Counted from the stretch's first letter, positions 1 to 13,887 are shown. The stretch: DNA of 64,000 nt from Neobacillus sp. PS2-9 (GCF_030915525.1 NZ_CP133269.1:25001-89000); one strand, 5' to 3'. The notes: generated by a model not told the origin, from the letters alone. Translations and numbers: made by a program.

Positions 1-15
1 CTGAGCTATAGGCCC
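1..15 (-). tRNA. tRNA-Ile, 5' end only (cut by window edge)
   Basis: The reverse complement of bases 1-15 reads GGGCCTATAGCTCAG, the first 15 nt of Bacillus tRNA-Ile(GAU); the rest lies outside the window. In the origin-proximal rRNA operon of Bacillus the order is 16S, tRNA-Ile, tRNA-Ala, 23S, 5S, so this is the spacer tRNA. The roughly 100 nt between it and the 16S 3' end is AT-rich spacer with no other feature I can see. Confidence 0.8.
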
Positions 16-111
16 CCACTACGAATATTTCATTGAGAATTTGCACTCTCAAAACTAAGCAAACAAAAACAATCAAACAAACATGTTTTGTCTGGCTCAT
101 ATGTCCAGCTT

Positions 112-1657
<1,546 letters not shown>

Positions 1658-1784
1658 GTTGATTAGCTCATTTTGTTACGTTGGCTTAGTTTCATAAGAA
1701 ACTAATAATTTTTGTTTGTTGACGTTTTTGTTTGTTTAGTTTTCAAAGAACAAATTTTCCTAACCGCTCGTAAGCGACTCAATA

Positions 1785-1813
1785 AATATATCATGTACAA
1801 TATCTAAAGTCAA
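1785..1813 (-). promoter_or_regulatory. rRNA promoter P2 (sigma-A)
   Basis: Read on the minus strand: TTGACT, 17 nt, TATATT. It lies about 130 nt upstream of the 16S 5' end and downstream of a second, stronger match, giving the tandem arrangement usual for Bacillus rRNA operons. Confidence 0.6.
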
Positions 1814-1867
1814 CGTTTTTTTCTTTTTTACTATTTGTAAATTAGAAACGCCATGTCGACTTAAAAT

Positions 1868-1896
1868 ATTATACCAGCTGTACCATCTTGTATCAA
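1868..1896 (-). promoter_or_regulatory. rRNA promoter P1 (sigma-A)
   Basis: Read on the minus strand: TTGATA, exactly 17 nt, consensus TATAAT. It sits between the gyrA terminator and the 16S gene, so it gives the rRNA operon transcription independent of gyrA. Confidence 0.75.
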
Positions 1897-1910
1897 TATA
1901 TAATTAATAA

Positions 1911-1951
1911 AAAAAGGCTGACTCATTGATTTTTGAGTCAGCCTTTTTTCT
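1911..1951 (-). terminator. Rho-independent terminator after gyrA
   Basis: Near-perfect inverted repeat (AAAAAGGCTGACTCA / TGAGTCAGCCTTTTT) with a short loop, and A/T runs on both sides. On the minus strand it begins directly after the gyrA stop codon at 1953-1955 and ends the gyrBA transcript before the rRNA promoters. Confidence 0.85.
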
Positions 1952-1952
1952 A

Positions 1953-4475
1953 TTATTCTTCACTCTCAGAAGGATTCACATCTTGGTTTTCTTCGACCAC
2001 GTTACCTTCAACGTCATTACTGTCATCCTCTTGAGACTCTTCTTCTTTTTCAACCTTCGCTACTGTTGCAACGAATTCGTTATCGCTTTCTTTCATACTA
2101 ATAAGTTTGACACCTTGCGTGCTTCGACCCATTTTAGAAATACTAGCTACATCCATTCGAATGAGTACACCACCGGTTGTGATAAGCATAAGGTCTTCTT
2201 CACCTGTCACTGCTCTCATGGAGACAAGTGGACCATTTTTCTCAGTCACCTGGCAGGTTTTTATTCCTTTACCGCCTCTTCCCTGGATACGATATTCCGA
2301 TGCAGGAGTACGTTTACCATAACCATTCTTGGTTACAATAAGAACATCATTGCTCTCTTCTAAAACTTCCATTCCGACAACTTCATCATCAGAATCTAGA
2401 GTAATCCCTTTTACTCCTGTTGCGGTACGTCCCATAGACCTAACATCCGTTTCAGTGAAGTGAATTAACATACCCTTTTTCGTTCCGATGATCATATGCT
2501 TGTTGCCATCCGTTAGACGAACAGATATTAGCTCATCACCTTCACGTAAACTCAAAGCAATGAGTCCGTTATTACGGATATTAGCAAATGATGTTAACGG
2601 AGAACGTTTAGACACCCCTTCTTTTGTGGTAAAGAAGAGGAACCAATCATCGACAAATTCCTCGATAGGAATAATCGCATTTACCCATTCACCTTTTTCG
2701 ATCCCAAGCAAGTTAATGATTGGAATTCCTTTAGCTGTTCGGCTATATTCAGGTATTTCGTACCCTTTTGATCGATATACCTTACCTTTGTTGGTAAAGA
2801 AAAGAATTGTATCATGCGTTGATGTGGTGATTAAATGTTCAACGAAATCATCTTCATTTGTTCCCATGCCTTGTATACCACGACCACCACGTCGTTGGGC
2901 ACGATATGTAGATACAGGTAGACGTTTGATATAACCATTATGGGTTAATGAAATGACAATATTTTCACGAGGAATTAAGTCTTCATCCTCAATATTCTCA
3001 AGTCCGCCTGTTACAATCTCGGTACGGCGCTTATCATTGAAGCGCTCTTTAATTTCAGTCAATTCCTCACGGATAATGGCAAGAACCTTTTCTTCATCCG
3101 CTAAAATTGCTTTTAATTCTGCAATTAGCTTCACTAAGTTTTGATACTCTTCTTCAATCTTTTCTCTTTCTAATCCCGTTAAACGTTGTAGACGCATATC
3201 AAGGATCGCTTGTGCCTGCTTTTCAGAAAGATTAAAGGTTGTCATTAAACCTTCACGTGCAATATCCGTTGTTTGTGAACTTCGAATTAAATTTATAACC
3301 GCATCAAGATTGTCTAAAGCAATTCTTAAGCCATCTAAAATATGGGCACGTGCTTCTGCTTTTCGTAATTCAAATTCAATTCTTCTTCGAATAACTACTC
3401 TTTGATGATCCAGATAGTGAACCAAACATTGCTTTAGGCTCAGTACCTTCGGCTGTCCACCAACAAGTGCTAGCGTGTTAATTCCGAAGCTGGTTTGAAG
3501 TGCCGTTTGTTTATATAAATTATTTAAAAGGACATTTGCATTCGCATCTTTCCGAACTTCAATGACGATTCGCATTCCTCTACGGTCAGATTCATCCCGC
3601 AGATCAGTGATGCCTTCAATTTTTTTATCACGAGCTAATTCGGCAATTTTCTCAATTAACTTCGCCTTATTTACTTGATATGGAAGCTCATTTACAATGA
3701 TAACTTCCTTACCGTTAGACTTTTGTTCAATTTCCACTTTAGCTCGGATTGTTATGGAGCCTCTGCCAGTTTCGTAAGCCTTCCGAATACCGCTTCTGCC
3801 AAGAATCATTCCGCCTGTTGGGAAATCAGGACCTGGGATAATTTCCATTAACTCCTGAGTAGTTATTTCTGGATCATGACTGATTGCTAACACTCCATCG
3901 ATAACTTCCCCAAGCTGATGTGGTGGTATATTTGTAGCCATACCTACCGCAATACCCGTCGTTCCATTAACTAATAGGTTTGGAAACCTAGCTGGTAAAA
4001 CAACCGGTTCTCTTTCCTCACCATCATAGTTATCTTGATAATCAATAGTATCTTTGTTTATATCTCTTAATAATTCCATTGATATCTTAGACATTCTTGA
4101 TTCTGTGTAACGCATAGCTGCTGCAGCGTCACCATCCACAGAACCAAAGTTACCATGCCCATCAACGAGCATATAACGATAGTTGAAATCCTGTGCCATA
4201 CGTACCATCGTTTCATAAACAGCAGAATCACCATGTGGGTGATACTTACCGATTACATCCCCAACAATACGAGCAGATTTTTTATATGGTTTGTCCGAAT
4301 GCATTCCTAAATCATGCATAGCATAAAGAATACGGCGATGAACTGGTTTTAACCCATCACGGACATCCGGAAGGGCACGAGAAACAATAACACTCATCGC
4401 ATAGTCAAGAAAGGAAGATTTCATCTCTTGACTTATATTAATCTCTTTTATTTGAGAATTTGGTGTTTCAGCCAT
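1953..4475 (-). CDS. gyrA: DNA gyrase subunit A
   Basis: 840 aa; the breakage-reunion subunit of gyrase (A2B2), which introduces negative supercoils. The N-terminal winged-helix/tower domain has the catalytic tyrosine in AAMRYTE (Tyr123). The quinolone-determining stretch is HGDSAVYE at 81-88, with Ser84 and Glu88, which is wild type. The C-terminal beta-pinwheel carries the GyrA box QRRGGRG, which separates gyrase from topo IV ParC. The acidic C-terminal tail is typical of Bacillus. It lies 90 nt downstream of gyrB and is very likely co-transcribed. The start ATG has a good RBS (AGGAGG) just upstream. Confidence 0.98.
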   Translation of the reverse strand: MAETPNSQIKEINISQEMKSSFLDYAMSVIVSRALPDVRDGLKPVHRRILYAMHDLGMHSDKPYKKSARIVGDVIGKYHPHGDSAVYETMVRMAQDFNYRYMLVDGHGNFGSVDGDAAAAMRYTESRMSKISMELLRDINKDTIDYQDNYDGEEREPVVLPARFPNLLVNGTTGIAVGMATNIPPHQLGEVIDGVLAISHDPEITTQELMEIIPGPDFPTGGMILGRSGIRKAYETGRGSITIRAKVEIEQKSNGKEVIIVNELPYQVNKAKLIEKIAELARDKKIEGITDLRDESDRRGMRIVIEVRKDANANVLLNNLYKQTALQTSFGINTLALVGGQPKVLSLKQCLVHYLDHQRVVIRRRIEFELRKAEARAHILDGLRIALDNLDAVINLIRSSQTTDIAREGLMTTFNLSEKQAQAILDMRLQRLTGLEREKIEEEYQNLVKLIAELKAILADEEKVLAIIREELTEIKERFNDKRRTEIVTGGLENIEDEDLIPRENIVISLTHNGYIKRLPVSTYRAQRRGGRGIQGMGTNEDDFVEHLITTSTHDTILFFTNKGKVYRSKGYEIPEYSRTAKGIPIINLLGIEKGEWVNAIIPIEEFVDDWFLFFTTKEGVSKRSPLTSFANIRNNGLIALSLREGDELISVRLTDGNKHMIIGTKKGMLIHFTETDVRSMGRTATGVKGITLDSDDEVVGMEVLEESNDVLIVTKNGYGKRTPASEYRIQGRGGKGIKTCQVTEKNGPLVSMRAVTGEEDLMLITTGGVLIRMDVASISKMGRSTQGVKLISMKESDNEFVATVAKVEKEEESQEDDSNDVEGNVVEENQDVNPSESEE

Positions 4476-4565
4476 AATTTGTACCTCCTATTGGATCACA
4501 CTAAGGGCTAGGTAAAAGAAAAAGGAGGATAGTGGTCATCCCTCTACCCCTTAATCTATATCTAG

Positions 4566-6500
<1,935 letters not shown>

Positions 6501-6568
6501 TCACCTGCACCTTCTGACAAAAATATATCTATATTTTCGTTGTTTAAAACAATAAAAGAATGTTTATA

Positions 6569-6817
6569 TTAAAATTCATGTATACTCATTTGATTTGAAC
6601 GTTTCTTTAAAGTTCCAGAGGCAATCGGGGATAGGTATACTTTTTCATGGGTAATAATAACTGACTTATAAGGGTTTTTAGACAAATTAATTACCTTTTC
6701 CTGATGGTGCTCTAGGAATTCCTCGACAAGTGACGATTGATGGGCACTTTCTTTATCTAAAATAGAAATAATATCCTTAGCCCTAATATTAAGATCTTCC
6801 CCGATATGAATATACAT
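6569..6817 (-). CDS. remB: Extracellular matrix/biofilm regulator RemB (DUF370)
   Basis: 82 aa. It matches the RemA/RemB (DUF370) family: MYIHIGEDLNIRAKDIISILD, then a central variable part and KSVIITHEKVYLSPI. RemA is a DNA-binding activator of matrix operons in B. subtilis; RemB (YaaB) is a paralogue whose role is less clear. The recF-remB-gyrB placement is the family's classical locus. It sits 8 nt downstream of recF, so the two are probably translated from one message. Confidence 0.9.
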   Translation of the reverse strand: MYIHIGEDLNIRAKDIISILDKESAHQSSLVEEFLEHHQEKVINLSKNPYKSVIITHEKVYLSPIASGTLKKRSNQMSIHEF

Positions 6818-6825
6818 AGTTCACC

Positions 6826-7944
6826 TCAGTTTACTTTCCTTATCGCTCCAGCCTCAACAACAAAGGTTGAAGCCTCCTTTAATGTTTGGTGGTCAATCCC
6901 TTCCACACTTGTCGTTGTCACAAATGTTTGAACCTTTCCCTGGATGGTATTAAGTAAATGGGATTGTCTGTAATCATCCAATTCGGATAACACATCATCA
7001 AGCAGTAAAATAGGGTACTCACCAATTTCAGAATAGATTAGCTCAATTTCTGCAAGCTTTACCGAAAGGGCCGTTGTTCGCTGTTGTCCCTGTGAACCAA
7101 AGGTTTGAACATCTCTTCCGTTCACAAAAAATAATAAATCATCACGATGAGGCCCAAAAAGGGTAGTGCCTCTTTCAATTTCCTTCGTTCTGACCTTCGC
7201 GAATTTTTCTTCAAAGCATGCTATCATCTTCGACAAATCTTGTTCTTCTAATACCTCTACCGAAGGCTTATAGGTAATTTCCAGGTTCTCTAACCCCCTT
7301 GAAATCCCTTGATGGATTGGTTTTGCCCATTTTTCAAGTAAACGGAGGAATTCAAACCGCTTTGTGACAATTTTCACTGCCATTTGGATGAATTGTTCCG
7401 TTAAAATTTCAAGCATGGTTTGATCCGTTTGTTTCCTTATTTGCATCATTTTCAAATAATGATTGCGTTGTTGGAGTATTTTTTGATATTGGCTCATATC
7501 ATGTAAATAAATTGGCGAAACCTGCCCAATCTCCATATCAATAAACCGTCTTCGCACCTGTGGACTGCCTTTAACAATATTAAGGTCTTCTGGTGCAAAC
7601 ATAACCACATTCAAATTGCCCACATATTGACTTAATCTTTGCTGTTCAATATGGTTGCACTTTGCCTTTTTTCCCTTTTTCGAAATAATTAGCTGCATAG
7701 GCAAAGAACTATGTTGTTTTTGAACCCGTCCCTCTATTTTAGCATATTCTTGGTCCCAGCGAATAAGTTCTTTGTCATTAGATGTCCGGTGTGATTTTGC
7801 CATGGCGAGGACATAAATGGATTCCATCACATTTGTTTTCCCTTGGGCATTCTCACCTAAGATAACATTTACTTTATTTTCAAATTCCACGAATAGCTCT
7901 TCATAGTTTCGATAATTATTTAAGGCTAATTTTTCAATATACAT
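6826..7944 (-). CDS. recF: DNA replication and repair protein RecF
   Basis: 372 aa SMC-like ATPase that helps RecO/RecR load RecA at single-strand gaps. Walker A is GENAQGKT at 30-37. The ABC-type signature GSQGQQRTT precedes the Walker [12 protein letters not shown] near the C-terminus. The N-terminus [14 protein letters not shown] is typical. It lies 17 nt downstream of yaaA in the dnaA-dnaN-yaaA-recF-remB-gyrB-gyrA series. Confidence 0.98.
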   Translation of the reverse strand: MYIEKLALNNYRNYEELFVEFENKVNVILGENAQGKTNVMESIYVLAMAKSHRTSNDKELIRWDQEYAKIEGRVQKQHSSLPMQLIISKKGKKAKCNHIEQQRLSQYVGNLNVVMFAPEDLNIVKGSPQVRRRFIDMEIGQVSPIYLHDMSQYQKILQQRNHYLKMMQIRKQTDQTMLEILTEQFIQMAVKIVTKRFEFLRLLEKWAKPIHQGISRGLENLEITYKPSVEVLEEQDLSKMIACFEEKFAKVRTKEIERGTTLFGPHRDDLLFFVNGRDVQTFGSQGQQRTTALSVKLAEIELIYSEIGEYPILLLDDVLSELDDYRQSHLLNTIQGKVQTFVTTTSVEGIDHQTLKEASTFVVEAGAIRKVN

Positions 7945-7961
7945 GGCAACGCATCCTTTAG

Positions 7962-8177
7962 CTAGTCGGTAACCACAAACTCCCCAAAGCCAGCAATTTG
8001 GACTTTGTCACCTGCTCGAAGCTTTCTACCTCTTCTTTGATCTTGTTCACCATTTATAATTACTTCATGTTCGCTCAAAAACCATTTTGCCATTCCACCC
8101 GTTTGAATTACATCAGCTAATTTCAAAAATTGACCTAATGTAATAAATTCTGTGTCCAGCTTTACTTTTTCAGGCAT
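7962..8177 (-). CDS. yaaA: S4-domain RNA-binding protein YaaA (RlbA)
   Basis: 71 aa, essentially a single S4 RNA-binding fold ([17 protein letters not shown]...[19 protein letters not shown]). The family is found between dnaN and recF across Bacillales and has been linked to late assembly of the 50S ribosomal subunit in B. subtilis; the exact role is not established. The start ATG has an RBS-like GAGGGTG upstream. Confidence 0.92.
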   Translation of the reverse strand: MPEKVKLDTEFITLGQFLKLADVIQTGGMAKWFLSEHEVIINGEQDQRRGRKLRAGDKVQIAGFGEFVVTD

Positions 8178-8280
8178 GTTGTCACCCTCATTTCTAAAAT
8201 GGTCTCAATACTTTATTTTACTAAAAAAATCATCAGGATACAAAGAAAACCAAAAAAAGAAATCATTTTACTTTTTATAA

Positions 8281-8310
8281 GTAAAGAAAGCCGCCATTTA
8301 ATTGGCGGCC
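8281..8310 (-). terminator. Probable terminator after dnaN
   Basis: On the minus strand, GCCGCC is separated by an AT-rich loop from GGCGGC and followed by TTTCTTTAC, about 20 nt beyond the dnaN stop. The T-run is interrupted, so it may attenuate rather than fully stop read-through into yaaA-recF. Confidence 0.5.
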
Positions 8311-8329
8311 ATCTGTAGTTTTTTATTGA

Positions 8330-9466
8330 TTAGTATGTTCTTACAGGTAGGATTAACTGCAAGATGCTTTCGTCATGTAGAGGCCGGATTAAGAAGGGGC
8401 GCATGGCTCCTGTGAAGCTTACTTTGATATCCGTTCCTTCTAATGCTTTTAATGCATCCATCATATATTTCGCGCTAAAGGAGATTTTTAGATCATCTCC
8501 CTCAATGGATGAGCTTTGAATCTCTTCTACAACTTTTCCTATTTCAGGAGTATTGGAGGAAACCTCAATGATTCCATCCTCAATCGTAGAGAACTTAACC
8601 ACATTATTCCTTCCTTCACGTGCTAATAGGGAAGCACGATCAATCGCTTGAAGGAATTCCTTCGTGTTAACCGTTACATCGGTCTTACTCTCATTTGGAA
8701 TCAATCTAGACGTATCAGGATAATTTCCTTCTAACAATCTTGAAAAGAATAGTAAGTGCTTTGCTTTAAATAATATTTGATTTTCTGTAATAACAATATC
8801 TATTAGTTCATTGGAGTCATCAATAATCTTATTTAATTCATTTAAGCTCTTGCCTGGAATAACAACATTATAGCTATCGTTATTCTCCGTTTCGATTTTT
8901 GCTTTTCTTAATGCCAGACGATGACTATCTGTTGCAATACAGATTAGTTCCTCATTTTCGATCTTCCAGTTTACACCTGTCAAGATGGGGCGTGTTTCTG
9001 AGGTGGACACTGCAAAATGTGTTTGTCTAATCATCGCTTTTAGAAGATCGGTAGCAATATGAAACTTATTATTTTCCTCAATTTGTGGAAGGTGAGGGTA
9101 TTCCTCTGCATCTAAACCATTTAAGTTAAACTCGGATTTTCCAGATCGAATAACGGTTTGAAGTGAACCAAGTACCTCAATTTCAACTGAGTCTGTAGGC
9201 AGCTTTTTAACAATTTCGCTAAAAAACTTGGCTTGTAGAACAATCGATCCTACTTGTTTAATTTCAACAATTTCATCCCCAGCATCCTCTTTTGGAATGA
9301 ATGATTCAATTGAAATATCAGAATCACTACCTGTTAACGTTACTCCTTCAGCAGTCGCAGTAATTTTAATCCCGGTCAAGATTGGAATGGTTGTCCTTGT
9401 TGTGACAGCCTTCATAACATCTTGCACACTTTGAACAAGGCGGTCTCGTTGGATTATAAATTTCAT
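8330..9466 (-). CDS. dnaN: DNA polymerase III beta sliding clamp
   Basis: 378 aa, the usual length for the clamp. It has three topologically similar domains of about 120 residues. It begins MKFIIQRDRLVQSVQDVMKA and ends in the canonical PVRTY. It forms the ring that tethers Pol III and other clamp-binding proteins to DNA. It follows dnaA on the minus strand, with the unwinding half of oriC between the two genes. A clear AGGAG-type RBS precedes the ATG. Confidence 0.98.
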   Translation of the reverse strand: MKFIIQRDRLVQSVQDVMKAVTTRTTIPILTGIKITATAEGVTLTGSDSDISIESFIPKEDAGDEIVEIKQVGSIVLQAKFFSEIVKKLPTDSVEIEVLGSLQTVIRSGKSEFNLNGLDAEEYPHLPQIEENNKFHIATDLLKAMIRQTHFAVSTSETRPILTGVNWKIENEELICIATDSHRLALRKAKIETENNDSYNVVIPGKSLNELNKIIDDSNELIDIVITENQILFKAKHLLFFSRLLEGNYPDTSRLIPNESKTDVTVNTKEFLQAIDRASLLAREGRNNVVKFSTIEDGIIEVSSNTPEIGKVVEEIQSSSIEGDDLKISFSAKYMMDALKALEGTDIKVSFTGAMRPFLIRPLHDESILQLILPVRTY

Positions 9467-9499
9467 ATCAAAATCCTCCGTTTAGGCATATTTTTTTAG

Positions 9500-9645
9500 C
9501 TGTAACATATAATATTATTTTTTAAAAAAAATAGTAGAAGTACTAGTAGGGCCTGTTAGTATGTGGATAACTGACATTTTACAATGGAAACACAGCCTAT
9601 CCACATGTGGACAGACTGTGTACAACAGGTAAGAAGTTATTCACA
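9500..9645. other. oriC: oriC unwinding half (dnaA-dnaN spacer): DUE, DnaA-trio, DnaA boxes
   Basis: Corresponds to incC of B. subtilis oriC. DnaA boxes: exact TGTGGATAA at 9562-9570 (reverse orientation), CTATCCACA at 9597-9605 abutting TGTGGACAG, and TTATTCACA at 9637-9645. Next to the 9562 box, on the dnaN side, is TAGTAGAAGTACTAGTAG (9532-9549), a run of TAG-type triplets like the DnaA-trio. It is followed by an almost pure A/T tract (9502-9531), the likely duplex-unwinding element. The order box, trio, AT tract, dnaN is the same as in B. subtilis. Confidence 0.9.
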
Positions 9646-9674
9646 TTATTAAATAGAAAATGCAAAAAAAATAA

Positions 9675-11021
9675 TTACACTTTCAATAAATCATGTAATT
9701 CCTTCATTTGCTTTTGCATTTGTGCATCTGTCTGAAGCAGCTTTGAGATTTTTTCATGTGCATGAATGACAGTTGTGTGATCGCGTCCACCAAACTCTTC
9801 TCCTATTTTAGGCAAGGAGTAGTCTGTTAATTCGCGGGATAAATACATGGCAATTTGCCTAGGAAACGCAACAGATTTGGTCCGTTTCTTCGCTTTAAAG
9901 TCCTCTAGTTTAATACTAAAGTATTCCCCAACGACCCGTTGAATTTCAAGAATCGTAATTACTTTAGGTTTAGAGCTTGGAATGATATCCTTTAATGCCT
10001 CTGCAGCTAGATCTGCATTTATATCCTTATTAATTAAGGATGAATAGGCAACTACTCGAATCAATGCTCCCTCTAATTCACGAATGTTTGAATCAATTTG
10101 GTTGGCAATATAGAGCATGACCTCATTGGGAATATCTAATCCTTCCGCTTTTGCTTTCTTACGAAGAATCGCAATCCTTGTTTCTAAATCAGGGGGAGTA
10201 ATATCTGTAATTAGGCCCCATTCAAAACGGGAACGTAAACGATCCTCTAGTGTAGGGATCTCTCTTGGCGGCCGGTCACTAGAAATAATAATTTGCTTAC
10301 TTTCTTCATGCAATGCATTAAATGTATGGAAAAATTCTTCTTGGGTTGATTCTTTTCCAGCTAAAAACTGAATATCATCTATAAGTAAAATATCTACATT
10401 TCGATATTTATTGCGAAAATTCTCTGCTTTATTGTCACGAATCGAGTTAATGAATTCATTTGTAAATTTTTCTGATGATAAATAAACGACCTTCGCGGAA
10501 GGGTTATGATCTAAAACATAATGGCCAATTGCGTGCATTAAGTGGGTCTTTCCTAATCCTACGCCCCCATAAATAAATAGCGGATTATATGCTTTTGCTG
10601 GCGCCTCAGCTACCGCAAGTGATGCTGCATGGGCGAAACGGTTACCAGAACCGATAACGAATGTATCAAATGTATATTTTTGATTTAGAATACCTTGAGG
10701 AAAATCACCGTGATCATCCTCTTTTTTCACCTTTTTTGGCGGTAATTGCACATCTGTCTCTGCTTCATTCTGGTTTTGCGGAATAATAAACTTTACTGAT
10801 AGCTCTTCTCCGGTAATTTCATAGAGAATACCAGAGATTAACTGAGAATAACGCTCTTCCAGCCAATCACGCGCAAATTCATTGGGTGCTGTTATGATAA
10901 GCAAATTGCCTTGAAGGGAATGGGCCTTTGTTGACTTAAGCCAGGTGTCAAAGCTAGGCTTGCTTATCTTTTTCTCAATATTGGCTAGGGCAGCATTCCA
11001 AAGATCCGCAATATTTTCCAA
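9675..11021 (-). CDS. dnaA: Chromosomal replication initiator DnaA
   Basis: 448 aa AAA+ initiator that binds DnaA boxes and melts oriC. Domain I spans residues 1 to about 80, domain II is a short charged linker, and domain III has Walker A GGVGLGKT at 152-159 and Walker B LLIDDIQF. Domain IV ends with the DnaA signature [15 protein letters not shown]. It is flanked on both sides by DnaA boxes (9.56-9.65 kb and 11.2-11.5 kb), so it is probably autoregulated. The start ATG at 11019-11021 is preceded by AAGGAGGG. Confidence 0.98.
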   Translation of the reverse strand: MENIADLWNAALANIEKKISKPSFDTWLKSTKAHSLQGNLLIITAPNEFARDWLEERYSQLISGILYEITGEELSVKFIIPQNQNEAETDVQLPPKKVKKEDDHGDFPQGILNQKYTFDTFVIGSGNRFAHAASLAVAEAPAKAYNPLFIYGGVGLGKTHLMHAIGHYVLDHNPSAKVVYLSSEKFTNEFINSIRDNKAENFRNKYRNVDILLIDDIQFLAGKESTQEEFFHTFNALHEESKQIIISSDRPPREIPTLEDRLRSRFEWGLITDITPPDLETRIAILRKKAKAEGLDIPNEVMLYIANQIDSNIRELEGALIRVVAYSSLINKDINADLAAEALKDIIPSSKPKVITILEIQRVVGEYFSIKLEDFKAKKRTKSVAFPRQIAMYLSRELTDYSLPKIGEEFGGRDHTTVIHAHEKISKLLQTDAQMQKQMKELHDLLKV

Positions 11022-11054
11022 CTAGTATCCCTCCTTAATCGTCTTTTTTTCTTT

Positions 11055-11097
11055 ATTGTCCAGCTCCTGCGGCTCATCTTTCGTAAACGACCGCTTG
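11055..11097 (+). repeat. Short copy of an AGCTCC-type hairpin repeat in the dnaA leader
   Basis: ATTGTCCAGCTCCTGCGGCT at 11055-11074 matches 17 of 20 positions of the left end of the longer hairpin element at 13902-14016. The right part (CGACCGCTTG) resembles the usual right end of such elements. It lies 34 nt upstream of the dnaA start on the opposite strand. The assignment rests on one short match, so it is tentative. Confidence 0.35.
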
Positions 11098-11226
11098 TAC
11101 TTTTGTAATCTACTTGACTAAAGTTCCGTTAAAAAACACAGGTTATACAAGTTGTACAACCTATTAATTTATAAATATACGAAACACTGGTTGTGGAAAA
11201 CATATAATAAGGAATAAATGTGGAGT

Positions 11227-11508
11227 TTCGACAATATCCACCCCTTGTGGACAAGTTTTTACATAGTGCTTGGATAAACTATCCACATGTTATCCACAAA
11301 TTGTGGATAATTAATTTGGGGGATAAAGTTATTCAGAGTGAAAACACAAATATAATATCAAATAATTGCTTGTGGTGCAATGCCTTTTCGCAGTTTATCC
11401 ACAACCAGAACAACGTGTGCACAAAATTTGTCCACAAGTAGATAATTTGTGCAAAACCTGTCAATATGTTGTGTGGATAATGAAAAAAATGTCGAAATAA
11501 TATCCACA
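11227..11508. other. oriC: oriC DnaA-box cluster upstream of dnaA, with Spo0A boxes
   Basis: Corresponds to the incA/incB half of oriC in the 700-nt rpmH-dnaA spacer. Exact DnaA boxes: TTATCCACA at 11290-11298 and 11395-11403; TGTGGATAA at 11302-11310 and 11472-11480. One-mismatch boxes: 11247-11255, 11279-11287 (CTATCCACA), 11428-11436 (TTGTCCACA) and 11500-11508. Two exact Spo0A-type 0A boxes are interleaved: TTCGACA at 11227-11233 and TGTCGAA at 11490-11496. Together with the dnaA-dnaN spacer this makes a bipartite origin. Confidence 0.92.
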
Positions 11509-11635
11509 ACTAAATTTTCGGGTTAGAACTATTCACTTTGTCTAGTGTGCCTCACTTTTCTAATTATAGTTTCTGGAAAATCGATAATTCATATTCGAAA
11601 AAAATTGGAAATGGGAAACAATAGTTGGAGAGTGG

Positions 11636-11665
11636 TTGACAATTTTATGTTGACCTCTTTATAAT
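11636..11665 (+). promoter_or_regulatory. rpmH promoter (sigma-A)
   Basis: TTGACA at 11636-11641, 18 nt, TATAAT at 11660-11665, both hexamers consensus. It lies 54 nt before the rpmH start and points away from dnaA. Confidence 0.75.
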
Positions 11666-11718
11666 AAGTTAGACTGTCGTTTAAAATTGTCAGCTATTCC
11701 TCAGGGAGGTGTCATATA

Positions 11719-11853
11719 ATGAAAAGAACATATCAACCAAATAGTCGTAAACATAGTAAAGTTCACGGTTTCCGTAGTCGTATGAGCTCAGCTAATGGAC
11801 GTAAGGTTCTAGCTCGTCGTCGTCAAAAAGGAAGAAAAGTATTATCAGCATAG
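11719..11853 (+). CDS. rpmH: Ribosomal protein bL34
   Basis: 44 aa, very basic. It begins [20 protein letters not shown] and ends [12 protein letters not shown], the canonical bL34 sequence. The RBS AGGGAGGTG lies 8-9 nt before the ATG. It is the first gene of the rightward arm, just outside oriC, followed by its own terminator and then rnpA, as in all Bacilli. Confidence 0.97.
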   Translation: MKRTYQPNSRKHSKVHGFRSRMSSANGRKVLARRRQKGRKVLSA

Positions 11854-11881
11854 ACCACTGAAGAGTCAGTGGTCTTTTTTT
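11853..11881 (+). terminator. rpmH terminator
   Basis: GACCACTG / CAGTGGTC stem, 6-nt loop, then seven T. It overlaps the end of the rpmH stop codon. Confidence 0.85.
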
Positions 11882-11919
11882 CTAATTAAAGGGGGGAAGA
11901 GATCTTCCCCTTGATTAGA
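11881..11919. repeat. 39-nt palindrome between rpmH and rnpA
   Basis: Nearly perfect inverted repeat centred on GAAGAGATCTTC, with arms starting TCTAAT and ending ATTAGA. It has no T-run, so it is not an obvious terminator. It could stabilise mRNA ends or bind a dimeric protein; its function is unknown. Confidence 0.5.
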
Positions 11920-12048
11920 AAATTCGCCGATTAACAAAAAAAAGTCCTTTTCGGCTTAGAAAATAGAGCATATTTGAATACTACGAATGGTTATAGTAGA
12001 AATTGAACTATCTTACCTGAGCCAATCAGAGACTGAAGGTGTTTATTG

Positions 12049-12390
12049 ATGAAAAAAGAATTTCGAGTAAAGAAAAATAAAGAGTTCCAAGCTGCCTTTC
12101 AAAAAGGGCATTCATTTGCTAATAGGCAATTTGTTGTCTACTCTCTGCAAAAAGCAGATCAGGACTACTTCCGCATCGGTTTGTCAGTCAGTAAAAAAAT
12201 CGGAAATGCTGTTACTAGAAATAGAATCAAACGGTATGTCAGACAAGCTATCTTTGAACTGAATGACCAGCTAGAAGCTGGAAAGGACTATGTCATTATT
12301 GCGCGGAAGCCTACTGCTGATATGGATTTTTTTGAAGTAAAAAAAAGCTTAACCCATGTCCTTAAGGTGGGAAAAGTGCTTAAAAAATGA
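12049..12390 (+). CDS. rnpA: Ribonuclease P protein component
   Basis: 113 aa from ATG 12049; a TTG one codon earlier (12046) is an alternative start. RnpA assists the RNase P RNA in 5' maturation of tRNAs. The family signature is [15 protein letters not shown]. The protein is basic and of normal length. AAGGTG at 12036-12041 serves as RBS. The neighbours rpmH and spoIIIJ are the conserved context. Confidence 0.96.
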   Translation: MKKEFRVKKNKEFQAAFQKGHSFANRQFVVYSLQKADQDYFRIGLSVSKKIGNAVTRNRIKRYVRQAIFELNDQLEAGKDYVIIARKPTADMDFFEVKKSLTHVLKVGKVLKK

Positions 12391-12449
12391 TAAAATACCC
12401 ATAAAATATACATAAAAAAATTTATATATTGGCAAGGAGGAAAATTTGG

Positions 12450-13223
12450 TTGAAGAAACGAATATTACTTTTGTTCGGTATGAGTTTTGTCTTTGTATTT
12501 TTAACCGGATGTAGTGAAATCAAAAAGCCGATTACTTCTGAAAGTACTGGTTTTTGGAATGAATACATTGTCTATCCACTATCCTGGTTGATTAAAGAAG
12601 GAGCACACTTACTAGGAGGCAGCTATGGTCTCGCGCTAATCGTCGTAACCATTGTTATTCGACTAGCTATTCTGCCATTAATGATTAAGCAGACGAAAAG
12701 CTCAAAAGCGATGCAGGCTCTCCAGCCAGAAATGAAGGCCCTTCGTGAGAAATATAGTTCGAAAGACCAAAAGACACAGCAAAAATTGCAGCAAGAAACA
12801 ATGGCGCTATTTTCAAAACATGGTGTCAATCCAATGGCCGGCTGTTTTCCATTAATTGTTCAAATGCCAATTTTGATTGGTTTTTATCATGCTATTTCAA
12901 GAACAAGAGAAATTGCTTCAGATAATTTCTTATGGTTTGATCTTGGAGAAAAGGATCCTTATTACATTTTGCCGATAATTGCTGGTATTACCACTTTTAT
13001 TCAGCAAAAATTGATGATGGCTGGCCAAGAACACAATCCACAAATGGCAATGATGCTTTGGATGATGCCGATCATGATTGTTTTCTTTGCATTTAGTTTC
13101 CCAGCTGCCCTTTCATTGTATTGGGTTGTTGGTAACATTTTTATGATTGTTCAAACCTATTTTATTAAAGGACCGGATTTAAGGGCAAACGCCACCGGTA
13201 ATGTGGGAGGAGCAAAAAAGTGA
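12450..13223 (+). CDS. yidC: Membrane protein insertase YidC1/SpoIIIJ
   Basis: 257 aa from TTG 12450. The strong RBS AAGGAGG (12434-12440) sits 9 nt upstream and rules out the longer reading. It is a lipoprotein: a hydrophobic signal ends in the lipobox LTGC. It then has five membrane segments of the Oxa1/YidC fold, with the conserved [17 protein letters not shown] cytoplasmic loop and the [11 protein letters not shown] hairpin. It inserts proteins into the membrane, and in B. subtilis the SpoIIIJ paralogue is needed for forespore sigma-G activity. It overlaps jag by 4 nt. Confidence 0.95.
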   Translation: MKKRILLLFGMSFVFVFLTGCSEIKKPITSESTGFWNEYIVYPLSWLIKEGAHLLGGSYGLALIVVTIVIRLAILPLMIKQTKSSKAMQALQPEMKALREKYSSKDQKTQQKLQQETMALFSKHGVNPMAGCFPLIVQMPILIGFYHAISRTREIASDNFLWFDLGEKDPYYILPIIAGITTFIQQKLMMAGQEHNPQMAMMLWMMPIMIVFFAFSFPAALSLYWVVGNIFMIVQTYFIKGPDLRANATGNVGGAKK

Positions 13224-13843
13224 AACAGGTAACTGCTACAGGACAAACTGTCGAAGAAGCAGTAGAATCAGCTTTAGCTCAATTAAATACCACCAAAGAC
13301 CGCACAGATGTTGACATTATTGACGTAGGTAAAAAAGGGATTTTCGGTATTTTTGGATCACGTCCAGCAATAGTGAAAGTAACGGTAATCATTGATCCAA
13401 TCGAAGAAGCAATGAAATTTCTTTCTCAAGTGAGTGAACAAATGGGGGCACCTGCTAAAGTAGAAATTAAACGTGAGGGCAAACAAGTTACTTTTGTGAT
13501 GACTGGAGAAAAGATTGCATTATTAATTGGAAAAAGAGGTCAAACTTTAAATTCATTGCAATATTTGACACAGCTTGTGATTAATCGCTTTTCCAACCAA
13601 TATTTAAATGTAGTCCTCGATGCTGAAGATTACCGAAATAGAAGAAGTGAAACACTGATTCAATTATCCCATCGTCTAGCACAAAAGGCAGTGAAAACAG
13701 GAAAAGAAGTTTCCTTAGAACCCATGCCTTCCTATGAGCGTAAAGTCATTCATACCGCTTTGTCGGAAAACAAACGTGTAAAAACTTCTTCTGATGGATC
13801 TGAGCCACATCGTTTTGTGGTGATTACTCCAGTTAGAAGGTAA
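13220..13843 (+). CDS. jag: RNA-binding protein Jag/KhpB
   Basis: 207 aa, GTG start overlapping the yidC stop (GTGA). It has an N-terminal Jag-N domain (residues 1-52), a KH domain with the GxxG-type loop [13 protein letters not shown], and a C-terminal R3H domain (SYERKVIH..., ending [10 protein letters not shown]). KhpB proteins bind mRNAs and affect cell division and elongation in Firmicutes. The pairing with spoIIIJ is universal in Bacilli. The RBS GGGAGGAG lies inside the end of yidC. Confidence 0.96.
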   Translation: MKQVTATGQTVEEAVESALAQLNTTKDRTDVDIIDVGKKGIFGIFGSRPAIVKVTVIIDPIEEAMKFLSQVSEQMGAPAKVEIKREGKQVTFVMTGEKIALLIGKRGQTLNSLQYLTQLVINRFSNQYLNVVLDAEDYRNRRSETLIQLSHRLAQKAVKTGKEVSLEPMPSYERKVIHTALSENKRVKTSSDGSEPHRFVVITPVRR

Positions 13844-13854
13844 TTGTCGTTCGT

Positions 13855-13887
13855 AAAAGACATCCTATTACTAGGGTGTCTTTTTTT
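13855..13887 (+). terminator. Terminator after jag
   Basis: AAAGACATCCT / AGGGTGTCTTT (one G-T pair) followed by a T-run. It closes the rnpA-spoIIIJ-jag unit. Confidence 0.8.

Noticed and set aside
1926..4475. Frames of 60-150 codons opposite gyrA
   Set aside because: Shadow frames of gyrA, which accounts for the whole region.
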